From contig MVRP01000022.1 in assembly GCA_002067405.1 (NCBI GenBank), forward strand, positions 1 to 38,665: a stretch of DNA of 38,665 nucleotides, written 5' to 3'. Shown here in pieces: positions 24,212-33,218 of the stretch. The translations under genes and the position numbers were made by a program. Position 1 is the stretch's first letter, and the number at the start of each line of letters is the position of its first letter. The notes beneath the pieces were generated by a model that ran no database searches, had not been told where the DNA came from, and saw only the letters and a program-made list of their open reading frames with translations. The stretch comes from Syntrophorhabdaceae bacterium PtaU1.Bin034. Lineage in GTDB: Bacteria > Desulfobacterota_G > Syntrophorhabdia > Syntrophorhabdales > WCHB1-27.

Positions 24212-25840
24212 ATGGGAGTTGCAAAGTATACGAAGGACCAGAAAGACCGGATCACGGACGTGACGCTTCAGTCAGGTATCCACGTGAAGCCGGTCTACGG
24301 TCCGCAAGAGCTGGAGGAAATAGGATTTTCCTATGAGCGGGACCTCGGGGATCCCGGTCAGTACCCGTTTACGAGGGGTATTCATCGCCAGGGTTTCAGG
24401 AGCAGGGCGTGGACGACACGGCAGTATACGGGCTTCGGGACGCCTTACGAAACGAACGAACGCTTCAAATATATGATTTCTCACGGCCAGACGGGACTTA
24501 ACGTCGCCTTCGACCTTCCCACTCAGCTGGGATACGACTCCGACGACCCTATCTGCGAAGGGGAGGTCGGGCGTGTGGGAATGGCAGTCGATTCTCTCAG
24601 GGATTTTGAAATAGCCTTCAAGGACATCGACCTGGCAAAGATAGGATCAGGCCTCACCATAAACGCCGTCGCCTCGATCATGCTCGCCATGTATCAGGCA
24701 GTGGCCGAGAAATACGGATACAGCCCGAAGGTGATTTCCGCCACGCCCCAGAACGATATCCTGAAGGAGATGATAGGGCGCGGGTCCTGGATTTTCCCTG
24801 TGGAGCCCGCGGTCAAACTGATCGGCGACACCATCGAATACTCCATGAATGTCCTGCCCCGTGCGAATCCTGTGAGCGTGTGCGGATACCACATCAGGGA
24901 GTCGGGTGCGACACCGGCTCAGGAGATCGCGTACGCGATACTCATTGCCAACGCCTACATCGACAATGTCGTGGCCAGGGGCTACGACGTCGACGATTTC
25001 GTGGGCCGGTTTTCGTTCAATCTGAACGTGTTCGGCAATATCTGGGAACAGGTCGCCAAATTCAGAGCGGCCCGGAAACTATGGGCGAGGAATCTGAAAG
25101 AGAAATACGGCGTCAAGAAGGAATCGAACATGTACCTGAGAGGCCTTTTTGGCGGCGGCGGGTACGGCCTGACCAAGGCCCAGCCTGAAAACAATATCAT
25201 GCGCGGCGCCTACTATGCCCTTGCAGCAGCATTGGCCGGGGCGCAGACAATTGCCCTCTGCAGCTACGACGAGGCATATACCATACCGACACCCCATTCG
25301 GCCCTTCTTTCGCTTCGGACCCTCCAACTCCTCATGGACGAGATGGGGCTTCGCGACACGGTTGATCCCCTCGCAGGCAGCTACTTTATCGAGACCCTCA
25401 CCAAGGAGATGGAATTGAAGATCGAAGAGGAGATGGAGAAGATCGAGAAGGCGGGCGGGATCGTGAAGGCGGTTGCGACGGGCTACATCCAGAGGCTTGT
25501 TGCCGCGCAGGCGTACGAGTTCGAAAAAGGCATTCAATCGGGTGAGCTGCTGAAGGTGGGGGTGAACATCCATACTGAGGGAGAGCCGATGGATGTGGAG
25601 CTTCATGAATACAACTGGGAGTCGGCAGAGAAGCAGATCGAGGGGCTCAATCAGGTGAGACGGGAGCGGAACGACCGGGACGTTGTCCGCACCCTGAACG
25701 AGTTGGAGAGAGCAACCAAAGAAGGCAAGAACGTGATGCCGAGTCTTGTGCAATGTTGTAAAGCTTATGCGACCGTTGGAGAAATGACGAGCATATTCAG
25801 GAACATTTACGGGGAGTTCGACGAGCCGGGCTTGTTCTGA
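24212..25840 (+). CDS. Large subunit of a B12-dependent acyl-CoA mutase, divergent
   Basis: The 542-aa protein is the TIM-barrel catalytic subunit of the methylmalonyl-CoA mutase family. The Arg-Gln-Tyr-Thr-Gly-Phe-Gly-Thr motif puts Tyr at residue 72 and an Arg at 190, the positions that in methylmalonyl-CoA mutase face the substrate carboxylate; isobutyryl-type enzymes have Phe and Gln there. This suggests a dicarboxylic acyl-CoA. Yet the usual loop Thr-Gln-Thr-Gly-Gly-Ser-Thr-Leu-Thr is replaced by Gly-Leu-Phe-Gly-Gly-Gly-Gly-Tyr-Gly-Leu-Thr (311-321), and Asn-Thr-Tyr-Ile-Phe-Pro-Pro by Gly-Ser-Trp-Ile-Phe-Pro-Val. That is consistent with a larger pocket, for example for aminophenylsuccinyl-CoA. 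The ATG at 24212 has an AGGAGGAA site. Plain methylmalonyl-CoA mutase remains possible. Confidence 0.92.
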   Translation: MGVAKYTKDQKDRITDVTLQSGIHVKPVYGPQELEEIGFSYERDLGDPGQYPFTRGIHRQGFRSRAWTTRQYTGFGTPYETNERFKYMISHGQTGLNVAFDLPTQLGYDSDDPICEGEVGRVGMAVDSLRDFEIAFKDIDLAKIGSGLTINAVASIMLAMYQAVAEKYGYSPKVISATPQNDILKEMIGRGSWIFPVEPAVKLIGDTIEYSMNVLPRANPVSVCGYHIRESGATPAQEIAYAILIANAYIDNVVARGYDVDDFVGRFSFNLNVFGNIWEQVAKFRAARKLWARNLKEKYGVKKESNMYLRGLFGGGGYGLTKAQPENNIMRGAYYALAAALAGAQTIALCSYDEAYTIPTPHSALLSLRTLQLLMDEMGLRDTVDPLAGSYFIETLTKEMELKIEEEMEKIEKAGGIVKAVATGYIQRLVAAQAYEFEKGIQSGELLKVGVNIHTEGEPMDVELHEYNWESAEKQIEGLNQVRRERNDRDVVRTLNELERATKEGKNVMPSLVQCCKAYATVGEMTSIFRNIYGEFDEPGLF

Positions 25841-25882
25841 AAAGTGCTTTCAAATACAAGGGGCAGGAGGATAACGATAACG

Positions 25883-27187
25883 ATGGAAAAGACATTCGCG
25901 CCCGCACAGAAGACCGAAGGGGAATTAAAGGCTTTTCAGCTTGAAGGACTGAAGTGGACGGTAAACCATGCGTATAACGGTTCGGAAACCTATCGCAAAA
26001 AATTCCAGGACACCGGGGTGAAACCGGAAGATATAAAGACGCTCGATGATATAAGGAAGCTCCCTTTCACCACGAGTAAAGACCTTCAGGAAGGCTACCC
26101 CTTTCCCTTGAGAAGCGTACCGTTCGAAAAGATCGTGCGTATACACGCGTCGAGCGGCACGACCGGCAAGCGGAAGGTCCTGTGTTATACGGCCAAGGAC
26201 GTGGATGACTGGGCGGAGATGTTCGCGCGGTGCTACGAGTACGCGGACTGTACTGCGGAAGACAGAATCCAGATAGCCGTCGGTTACGGCGTGTGGACTG
26301 CCGGATGGGGGTTCCAGAACGCGTGTGAACGGTTTGGCGCCATGTCCATTCCCATCGGACCAGGAAATATTGATATGCAGTGTGATTTCCTTGTCGATTT
26401 CCAAACAACGGTGATGTGCTGTACTGCTTCCATGGGCCTCCTCATGGCGGAAGAGATAGACAGGCGCGGCCTGAAAGGGAAGATTGCGCTGAAGAAGATG
26501 ATATTCGGATCCGAGCGGGCAAGTGACGCAATGAGGATGAGGATTTCGGAGCTTTCCGGGGTGGCATACGATCAACTCTTCGACATTCCGGGCATGACCG
26601 AGCTGTACGGACCGGGAACGGGTCTTGACTGCCGGTACCACAGGGGCATCCACTACTGGGCCGATTACTACATACTCGAAATCCTCAATCCCGAAACGCT
26701 GGAGCCTGTTGCCCCGGGGGAGATAGGAGAGATGGTCGTCACGACGTTAAAGAAAGAAGCGGTTCCTCTCATCCGTTATCGAACCCGAGACCTGACAAGG
26801 CTGATTACGGAACCCTGTCCGTGCGGCAGCATTATGCCCATGCACGACAGACTTCTCGGCAGGTCGGACGATATGTTCATTTTCCGCGCCGTCAACATAT
26901 ATCCGAGTCACATCGATCAGATACTGTCACATACCAAAGGCGCCGGAAGCGAGTATCAGATAATTCTCAGCCGGAACACCGACGGCAAAGATACTATGGT
27001 CATCAAAGTCGAGCGCACGATTGATGCCTCGCCTGAAGATGACAAAACATTAATAAAATCAGTACAATCAGCGGTAAAGAAGCAGGTTTTGGTGAGTTGT
27101 GATGTGGAAGTTCTGGATTATGCGGCACTTCCTCGATCGGAAAGAAAGACCAAGAGGGTATTCGATAACAGAGACGGTGAGAAGTGA
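25883..27187 (+). CDS. Aryl-CoA ligase of the phenylacetate-CoA ligase (PaaK) type
   Basis: This AMP-forming ligase of about 434 aa activates an arylacetate or similar acid to its CoA ester. The phosphate loop Ser-Ser-Gly-Thr-Thr-Gly-Lys, the Met-Thr-Glu-Leu-Tyr-Gly-Pro motif and Arg-Tyr-Arg-Thr-Arg-Asp-Leu are as in PaaK, and so is the Cys-Pro-Cys-Gly pair before the C-terminal domain. The frame opens at a GTG (25844), but the ATG at 25883 gives the family N-terminus; AGGAGG at 25865-25870 is 12 bases away, rather far. In Aromatoleum aromaticum a ligase of this family, IaaB, is specific for indoleacetate. Here it stands between the mutase and a molybdenum hydroxylase, which fits. Phenylacetate is the alternative substrate. 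Confidence 0.88.
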   Translation: MEKTFAPAQKTEGELKAFQLEGLKWTVNHAYNGSETYRKKFQDTGVKPEDIKTLDDIRKLPFTTSKDLQEGYPFPLRSVPFEKIVRIHASSGTTGKRKVLCYTAKDVDDWAEMFARCYEYADCTAEDRIQIAVGYGVWTAGWGFQNACERFGAMSIPIGPGNIDMQCDFLVDFQTTVMCCTASMGLLMAEEIDRRGLKGKIALKKMIFGSERASDAMRMRISELSGVAYDQLFDIPGMTELYGPGTGLDCRYHRGIHYWADYYILEILNPETLEPVAPGEIGEMVVTTLKKEAVPLIRYRTRDLTRLITEPCPCGSIMPMHDRLLGRSDDMFIFRAVNIYPSHIDQILSHTKGAGSEYQIILSRNTDGKDTMVIKVERTIDASPEDDKTLIKSVQSAVKKQVLVSCDVEVLDYAALPRSERKTKRVFDNRDGEK

Positions 27188-27245
27188 GAGAAAAACATGC
27201 ATCTTAACTTCCGAGTTTCAGAGTTCCCGCTCACGAGGAGGGTAT

Positions 27246-28208
27246 ATGAAAAGATATGATTATTATAAGCCCGGCAGCATACAAGAAGCGGTCGGCCTCA
27301 TGCAGCAGCTTGACGGCCAGGCTGTCTACATCGCGGGAGGCACCGATCTCATGGTGCTGATGAGACAGAAAAAACTCTCTCCCAAAGCGCTCATATCCTT
27401 ACGAAACATCAAGGAACTCTCGCACAGGGATGAAATGACCATCGGGGCGGGCGTGACCCACGGGGAGATTCAGAAGGACGAGATCATAAAGAAGCGTTTC
27501 TCCGCCCTTCACGACGCCGTCTGTCACCTCGGCTCGACCCAGATAAGGAATGTGGCGACCATCGGCGGGAATATCTGCAATGCCGCCCCATCAGCCGATA
27601 CGGCGTGCCCGCTCCTTGTGCTGGACGCGAAAGCCGTGGTGGTCGGAGCTGCGGGTAAACGAGAGGTGCCGATCGATGACTTTTTTGTAGGGCCGGGAAA
27701 AACCGTGCTCGAAAAAGGAGAAATCCTCAAACAATTCAATGTGCCGGTGTTTGGCGAGAACACGGGGTCGGCTTACATAAAGCATACAAGAAGGGCCGCG
27801 ATGGACCTTCCCATTCTTGGCATTGCGGTCAGGATTACGGTGAATAAAAGCGATTTGCGCTGCAAGGACATGCTGTGCAGCACCGCACCGGCATCAGAAA
27901 TACTCTCCTATTTCGGCGACGAGGACTTGAAGTGTGAAGATATCCGGATCGCCATGGGCGTGGTTGCTCCCAGACCCATCAGGGCCAAGAAAGCCGAGGA
28001 TGAATTGAGGGGCAAGATTATAACGGATAAGACCGTGACGCGCATAGCCGAGATCGCGGCTTCGGAATCGTCGCCCCGTGACAGTGTGAGAGGCGAGGCA
28101 TGGTACCGGAGGGAGATGGTGAAGGTGCTCGTGCAGCGGGCTGTCATGAAATCGATCGACCGGATCGTCCGCCCGGATGAACTGGTCTATCCGGACCGGT
28201 TGTGGTAA
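27246..28208 (+). CDS. FAD subunit of a second molybdenum hydroxylase
   Basis: The 320-aa protein is a CoxM/HcrB-family FAD subunit with Ala-Gly-Gly-Thr-Asp-Leu near residue 36 and Thr-Ile-Gly-Gly-Asn near 113. Directly after the second motif it reads Ile-Cys-Asn-Ala-Ala-Pro, as in ordinary oxidative hydroxylases. The four-Cys [4Fe-4S] insert present in the hcrB gene of this window is absent. The complex should therefore run in the oxidative direction, adding water-derived oxygen to its substrate. The frame extends up to 27099, but the GAGGAGGG site points to the ATG at 27246. It overlaps or abuts the [2Fe-2S] gene. In context it could hydroxylate an indole ring to an oxindole. Confidence 0.88.
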   Translation: MKRYDYYKPGSIQEAVGLMQQLDGQAVYIAGGTDLMVLMRQKKLSPKALISLRNIKELSHRDEMTIGAGVTHGEIQKDEIIKKRFSALHDAVCHLGSTQIRNVATIGGNICNAAPSADTACPLLVLDAKAVVVGAAGKREVPIDDFFVGPGKTVLEKGEILKQFNVPVFGENTGSAYIKHTRRAAMDLPILGIAVRITVNKSDLRCKDMLCSTAPASEILSYFGDEDLKCEDIRIAMGVVAPRPIRAKKAEDELRGKIITDKTVTRIAEIAASESSPRDSVRGEAWYRREMVKVLVQRAVMKSIDRIVRPDELVYPDRLW

Positions 28209-28219
28209 AGGGGGAAACA

Positions 28220-28687
28220 ATGAGAAAAGAGCTATCCTTTATATTGAATGGGGAGAACGTCAAGGCGGAAGTGGAGCAGGGTTGGACGCTGCTTCACCTG
28301 TTGAGGGAGGTCTTCGAGCTTAAAGGAACAAAGGAAGGGTGCGGTTACGGAGAATGTGGCGCCTGCACCGTCGTGATAGATGGTAAAGCAGTCAATTCAT
28401 GCATATTCCCCGTTGAGGAGGTGGAGGGCAGGAGTGTCGTGACTATTGAAGGGCTCATGTCGAAGGACGGTGCTCTCCATACCATCCAGCAGGCGTTCAT
28501 AGACCATGGAGCGGTGCAGTGCGGATTTTGCTCTCCGGGCATGATCATGTCGGCTTACGCCCTTTTTCAGGAAAAAGCCCAGCCCACGGAAGAGGAGATC
28601 AAGGAAAGCATCGAAGGCAATCTGTGCAGGTGCACAGGGTATGTGAAAGTCATCGAGGCGATCAAATCAGTCGCGGTGGGGAGGTAG
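28220..28687 (+). CDS. [2Fe-2S] subunit of the second molybdenum hydroxylase
   Basis: The protein of about 155 aa has all eight cluster ligands: Cys41, Cys46, Cys49 and Cys61 for the plant-type cluster, and Cys101, Cys104, Cys136 and Cys138 for the second. The site AAGGGGGAA supports the ATG at 28220 over the in-frame GTG at 28202. It sits between the FAD and molybdenum subunits, 2 bases before the latter, in the order FAD, FeS, Mo. That order matches the first set (hcrB, hcrC, hcrA), so both operons share the same gene arrangement. Confidence 0.92.
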   Translation: MRKELSFILNGENVKAEVEQGWTLLHLLREVFELKGTKEGCGYGECGACTVVIDGKAVNSCIFPVEEVEGRSVVTIEGLMSKDGALHTIQQAFIDHGAVQCGFCSPGMIMSAYALFQEKAQPTEEEIKESIEGNLCRCTGYVKVIEAIKSVAVGR

Positions 28688-28689
28688 CT

Positions 28690-30981
28690 ATGGAACTGAC
28701 TGCCGTAGGAAAAAGAATTCCGAAGAAAGATGCCCCTTTGAAGGTGACCGGGGCTGCCGAATATATCCAGGATGTGAAACTGCCGGGCATGCTCTACGGC
28801 AAGATCCTGTACAGTACATACCCGCACGCACGGATCAAGAGCCTGGATACGACGAAGGCAGAGAAGCTCCTCGGCGTAAAGGCCGTAATCACTGCCGAAA
28901 ACACTCCGCCCCACAGGTTCGGCGTGTATAAAGACAACCCGGTCCTGAAATCGGGCAAGGTTTGCTCTATCAGGGACGAGATAGCGGCAGTGGCGGCATC
29001 CGATCCCGAGATCGCCGCGGAAGCGCTCGATCTGATTGAGGTGGAGTATGAAGAACTGCCGGGCGTTTTTGACCCTTTAGAGGCTATGAAAGAAGGGGCT
29101 CCCCTTGTTCATGAAGAGCATGTGGGCGGAAAAGAGAAGAAACCCACGAATATCCTGAATATGCCGTGGAGGCTGCTCGCCGGCGATGTGGAAGCGGCAA
29201 AGAAGGAAGCGGCATACGTCATTGAGGATTCGTACCGGACCCAGTGGGTCACCCACTGCTGCCTGGGCACGAGCGGGTGCATTGCCCAGTTCGACATGGG
29301 GAACAACCTCACCATGTACAGCAATACCCAGATCCCTTACCTTGCCCAGAATGATTTTATTGAAGCTCTTTCTTCATTCGGGCTTAAAGGCAAGAAAGTG
29401 AGGATCCTGCAGAGCGCAATAGGCGGCGGCTTCGGCAGCAAGCTCGATACGTACGCTTACGAATATATCGCAATTCTCCTGGCCCTCAAAACGAGGAGGC
29501 CCGTCAGGATCGTCTTTGACAGGGAGGAAGAGTTTTTCGCAACCTCGCCCAGGCAATGTACGATCACGAAAATCTCCCAGGGCTGCACCAAAGAAGGGAA
29601 GCTGCTTTTCAGGGATATGGAAATGATCCTTGACAACGGCGCCTACACGTCCTGGGGCGCCACGACCCCATCAGTCATGATGCTGCCCATTTCATCGCTT
29701 TACAAGGTGCCGAACATCAAGTACGTCGCCAAGTGCGTCTACACGAACAACACCTACGCCCAGGCCATGAGGGGTTACGGCAACCCGCAGGCGACCTGGG
29801 CAATAGAATCGAACCTTGAGCAACTCGCCGAGGCGGCAGGGATTGACCCCTACGAGTTCCGGAAGATAAATGCCAATGAGTCGGGCGAACTCACCCCGCA
29901 GAAATTCAAGATAACCACGTGCGGCATGAAGGAGTGCATGGAAGAGGTAAAGAGCCGGCTCGGTTGGAACGGGAAACGGCATGAAAAGGACGGCAGGGGC
30001 TTCGGCATGGCAACGCTCGTTCACGTCGGAGGGGGTGCGCGTGTCTACAAATCCGACGGGTGCGGTACGATTATAAAAGTCGACGACTTCGGAAAGATTG
30101 TGGTAATTACGGGATCTTCCGAGATCGGGCAGGGGTCTGAGACAATCATCTCCCAGATCGTTTCGGAGGTGCTGGGCGGAATCCCGCTCGACGACATCAG
30201 CGTGGTCAATAACGACACCGACGTGTGCCCGTGGGACGTGGGCGTTCACGCGAGCCGGACGACTTTCGTTGCCGGCAACTCGGCCCTTGGGGCAGCAAAG
30301 AAGATCCGGGACCAGCTATTCGAGATTGCAGGGGCATTGCTCAACGAGGACCCGAGCAGCCTCGATATAAAGAACGGGACCATTTTCGCGAAGCACAACC
30401 CGGAGAAGAACATTGCCTTGGGAAAGGTGCTGCGGAAAGCCCACTATACAGCCGGCGGCAAGATGCTCACGGCCGAATATTTTTACGATCCGCCCAACGA
30501 GAATTTCGACCGCGAGCTCAAGGGCAATTTATCAGTGACCTATGCGTATGGAGCACACGGAGTGGAAGTGGAAGTCGACAAAGAAACGGGACAGGTGAAG
30601 ATCGTCAATTACGTGGCTGCCCACGACGTGGGAAGAGCGCTCAACCCTATGCTGCTGGAAGGCCAGATATCGGGTGGCGGGGTAATGGGGCTCGGCTATG
30701 CGATGAGCGAGAACATGATCTACCGGGACGGCAAGCTCATGAACGCGAATTTTCTCGACTACAAGATGCTCACGGCAAGAGATATACCGCCCATGCAGGC
30801 AGTGATCGTGGAAACGGATGAGAAGGATGGGCCTTTCGGTGCCAAAGGGATCGGCGAGCCGGGCCTCGTGCCCACCGCTCCCGCTATTGCGAACGCCATT
30901 TACGATGCCATAGGCGTGAGAATAAAAGACCTGCCGATTACGCCCGAAAAGGTGCTGGCGGCGTTGAAGGAGAAAGAATAG
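28690..30981 (+). CDS. Molybdenum subunit of the second hydroxylase
   Basis: This 763-aa protein is the molybdopterin-binding subunit of a xanthine-oxidase-family enzyme. Visible are Gly-Gly-Gly-Phe-Gly-Ser-Lys (cofactor), Met-Arg-Gly-Tyr-Gly-Asn, Gly-Gln-Gly-Ser and, near the C-terminus, Gly-Ala-Lys-Gly-Ile-Gly-Glu-Pro with the catalytic Glu at about 723. This last motif follows the classical Gly-x-Gly-Glu-Pro form, unlike the Gly-Ala-Lys-Glu-Ala form of the hcrA protein in this window. The long frame opens at 28519, but the ATG at 28690 gives the standard N-terminus. HyuA/HyuB genes follow, a pairing seen where a ring is first oxidised to a lactam and then opened. Indoleacetate or its CoA ester is the proposed substrate; other N-heterocycles are possible. 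Confidence 0.9.
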   Translation: MELTAVGKRIPKKDAPLKVTGAAEYIQDVKLPGMLYGKILYSTYPHARIKSLDTTKAEKLLGVKAVITAENTPPHRFGVYKDNPVLKSGKVCSIRDEIAAVAASDPEIAAEALDLIEVEYEELPGVFDPLEAMKEGAPLVHEEHVGGKEKKPTNILNMPWRLLAGDVEAAKKEAAYVIEDSYRTQWVTHCCLGTSGCIAQFDMGNNLTMYSNTQIPYLAQNDFIEALSSFGLKGKKVRILQSAIGGGFGSKLDTYAYEYIAILLALKTRRPVRIVFDREEEFFATSPRQCTITKISQGCTKEGKLLFRDMEMILDNGAYTSWGATTPSVMMLPISSLYKVPNIKYVAKCVYTNNTYAQAMRGYGNPQATWAIESNLEQLAEAAGIDPYEFRKINANESGELTPQKFKITTCGMKECMEEVKSRLGWNGKRHEKDGRGFGMATLVHVGGGARVYKSDGCGTIIKVDDFGKIVVITGSSEIGQGSETIISQIVSEVLGGIPLDDISVVNNDTDVCPWDVGVHASRTTFVAGNSALGAAKKIRDQLFEIAGALLNEDPSSLDIKNGTIFAKHNPEKNIALGKVLRKAHYTAGGKMLTAEYFYDPPNENFDRELKGNLSVTYAYGAHGVEVEVDKETGQVKIVNYVAAHDVGRALNPMLLEGQISGGGVMGLGYAMSENMIYRDGKLMNANFLDYKMLTARDIPPMQAVIVETDEKDGPFGAKGIGEPGLVPTAPAIANAIYDAIGVRIKDLPITPEKVLAALKEKE

Positions 30982-31093
30982 CAGAGGAGAAGAACGGCAG
31001 AGGGGCTGAGGGGAAGAATAGCTGAAGGGCTAGAAGCAGGGGCGCCGGGGCAGGAGATTTCTCCTCCGCTCCCCATCACCTCCGCTCCTCTGC
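30981..31093. repeat. Intercistronic fold-back between the Mo subunit and hyuA
   Basis: The 134-base gap starts purine-rich (repeated GAGGAG, GAGGGG and GAAGGG) and ends pyrimidine-rich. The outer arms GCAGAGGAG (30981-30989) and CTCCTCTGC (31085-31093) are perfectly complementary, and an inner hairpin AGGAGA-TT-TCTCCT is at 31052-31065. The transcript can fold into a long imperfect stem. It may be a processing or stabilising site that separates hydroxylase and HyuAB expression. No promoter is evident. Confidence 0.5.
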
Positions 31094-31115
31094 ATAACAG
31101 GAGGGGGAAAAGAAT

Positions 31116-33218
31116 ATGCAGGATAAGAACTACCGGCTCGGCTGTGACATCGGGGGGACCTTCACCGACTTTGTCCTTCTCAACGACAAAACAGGAGAGA
31201 TCAAGACAAGCAAATGCCTTACCACGCCCAGGGACCCCTCAGACGCGGTAGAGCAGGGCATAAGGGCGCTGGAGGCCATAACCCCGGGGTTCGTGCCAAA
31301 GCTCCACGAGCTGATTCACGGAACGACCCTCGTTATCAACTCCATCATCGAGAGAAAAGGAGCAAAGACAGCGCTCATCACGACGAAGGGATTCAGGGAT
31401 GTCCTGGAGATCGGCAGGGAAATGCGTTATGCACCCTACGATATTTTTGCTGAGTTTCCCAAGCCGCTCATCCCGAGGCGGTACCGGTTCGAGGTCGATG
31501 AAAGGATCAGGAGCGATGGTACCGTGCTGAAGCCCCTGGACAGGAAAGAGGCTACTGCGCTGGTTCGTGCCATCGCGAAACAGGGTGTCGAGTCCTTTGC
31601 CGTCTGCCTTCTCAATTCATTCGAGAATCCGGGCCACGAGCTCATGCTGAAGGAGATCATTGAGAAGGAAGCTCCGGGAATACCCGTCTCCATATCCTAC
31701 TATGTGTTGCCCCAGATCAAGGAGTATGAGAGAACGAGCACGACCGCCACAAATGCGTATGTGAAACCCTTGACCGGTCGATATCTCTCCAAGCTCGCCG
31801 GCCGGCTGGAATCGATCGGGTTCAAAGGGAAGCTCTTCATCATGCTTTCGAGCGGCGGCGTGACATCGGTGGAAACGGCGGCCGAGTTCCCTGTCAGGAT
31901 CATAGAATCCGGACCTACCGCCGCGGTCATTGCCGGTCAGTATTATGGAAAACATTTCAATATTCCGGAAATGTTCTGCTTCGACATGGGTGGCACGACC
32001 GCCAAGTCCTGCCTCATCCAGAAAGGCGTGGCCGGGGTGGTGCCGACCTTCGAGGTAGGCCGTGTGCAAAGGTTCATGAAGGGAAGCGGCTTGACGATCC
32101 AGGTGCCTGTTGTCGACCTGATGGAGATCGGGGCAGGGGGCGGCAGTATCGCGAAGATCAGTAAGCTGGGGACCCTCCAGGTGGGACCGGAAAGCTCCGG
32201 TGCCGATCCCGGGCCGATCTGTTACGGTAGAGGGAACACCGATCCCTGTGTGACCGATGCCGATCTGCTTCTTGGTTACCTGGACGAGAACTATTTCCTC
32301 GGCGGCGAGATGAAGCTCGATAAAGAAGGGGCGCGGCGCGGGGTGGAGGAAAAGATCGCCAAGCCTCTCGGGGTTTCCTATATCCAGGCCGTCTGGGGCA
32401 TTCATGATTTGATAAACGAAACCATGGCGGCTGCGGCCAAGACGCACATCGCGGAGAAGGGCGGAAACCCGAAGATCGTGACAATTGCGGCCTTTGGCGG
32501 AGCAGGTCCCGTTCATGCGTACGGGCTTGCAAAAAAGCTCGGTGCGCCCCGGATGCTTATACCGCCCAATGCAGGCGTGGGTTCGGCCCTTGGTTTCTTC
32601 ACCGCTCCCCGGGCCTTCGACCTGCTGCGAAGCCACAAAACATCCCTGACTGATGCCGATTTTAAGGCAATCGAGAAAATCTTCGCAGACCTCGAGAAAG
32701 AGGCGGGCAAGACACTGAAAAAAGACACCACTGAGGATTCCATTCGGTTTGAAAGATCGGTGGATATGCGTTTTGTGGGGCAGGGCTCGGAGACGAATGT
32801 CCCTGTTGATGCGGGGAATTTCATGGAGCTGAAGAGAGAGGACGTGCGACGGCTGTTCGACGAGGTCTACAAAAAGCTGTATGGAAGGACGTATCCCGAC
32901 TCCGAGGTGGAGTTCATCAATTTCAAGGTGAGGGCAAGCCTTCCCGAGAAACTGCTGCAGCTCCCGAAACTGAAAAAGAAAAAAGGCCAGACCCTTAAGG
33001 ACGCCATCAAAGGGCAACGAAAGGCGTATTCGCCGATCGCCGGGGATTTCATTCCTTACACGGTCTACGACCGTTACAAGCTCTTTCCGGGCGCTGCCTT
33101 CCCCGGTCCCGCTATTATCGAGGAAAAAGAGTCTACCCTTATCATCGGAGAAGACGCCGCGGCACGGACCGACGACTTCGGGTTCCTCTGGGTTGATTTC
33201 AAGGAGGCAGCGCAATGA
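31116..33218 (+). CDS. hyuA: HyuA-type ATP-dependent amidohydrolase subunit (hydantoinase/oxoprolinase family)
   Basis: The 700-aa protein has an actin-like ATPase fold with phosphate motif Asp-Ile-Gly-Gly-Thr-Phe-Thr-Asp (residues 11-18) and a second Asp-Met-Gly-Gly-Thr-Thr-Ala-Lys near 290. The hinge Gly-Ala-Gly-Gly-Gly-Ser-Ile and Ala-Phe-Gly-Gly-Ala-Gly-Pro are typical of HyuA, 5-oxoprolinase and acetone/acetophenone carboxylase subunits. These enzymes phosphorylate an amide or enol oxygen to open a lactam or to carboxylate a ketone. The ATG at 31116 has an AGGAGGGGG site. It overlaps hyuB by four bases. In the indoleacetate pathway such a pair opens the oxindole ring to aminophenylsuccinate, and the preceding Mo hydroxylase supports this. 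A ketone carboxylase is the main alternative, but no small third or fourth subunit is seen. Confidence 0.88.
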   Translation: MQDKNYRLGCDIGGTFTDFVLLNDKTGEIKTSKCLTTPRDPSDAVEQGIRALEAITPGFVPKLHELIHGTTLVINSIIERKGAKTALITTKGFRDVLEIGREMRYAPYDIFAEFPKPLIPRRYRFEVDERIRSDGTVLKPLDRKEATALVRAIAKQGVESFAVCLLNSFENPGHELMLKEIIEKEAPGIPVSISYYVLPQIKEYERTSTTATNAYVKPLTGRYLSKLAGRLESIGFKGKLFIMLSSGGVTSVETAAEFPVRIIESGPTAAVIAGQYYGKHFNIPEMFCFDMGGTTAKSCLIQKGVAGVVPTFEVGRVQRFMKGSGLTIQVPVVDLMEIGAGGGSIAKISKLGTLQVGPESSGADPGPICYGRGNTDPCVTDADLLLGYLDENYFLGGEMKLDKEGARRGVEEKIAKPLGVSYIQAVWGIHDLINETMAAAAKTHIAEKGGNPKIVTIAAFGGAGPVHAYGLAKKLGAPRMLIPPNAGVGSALGFFTAPRAFDLLRSHKTSLTDADFKAIEKIFADLEKEAGKTLKKDTTEDSIRFERSVDMRFVGQGSETNVPVDAGNFMELKREDVRRLFDEVYKKLYGRTYPDSEVEFINFKVRASLPEKLLQLPKLKKKKGQTLKDAIKGQRKAYSPIAGDFIPYTVYDRYKLFPGAAFPGPAIIEEKESTLIIGEDAAARTDDFGFLWVDFKEAAQ

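Noticed and set aside
23799..25840. Simple propionate (methylmalonyl-CoA) pathway as the explanation of mutase, MeaB and epimerase
   Set aside because: No propionyl-CoA carboxylase or transcarboxylase is present, pocket loop and epimerase metal site differ from the norm, and the neighbours are aromatic-acid enzymes. It remains the main alternative.
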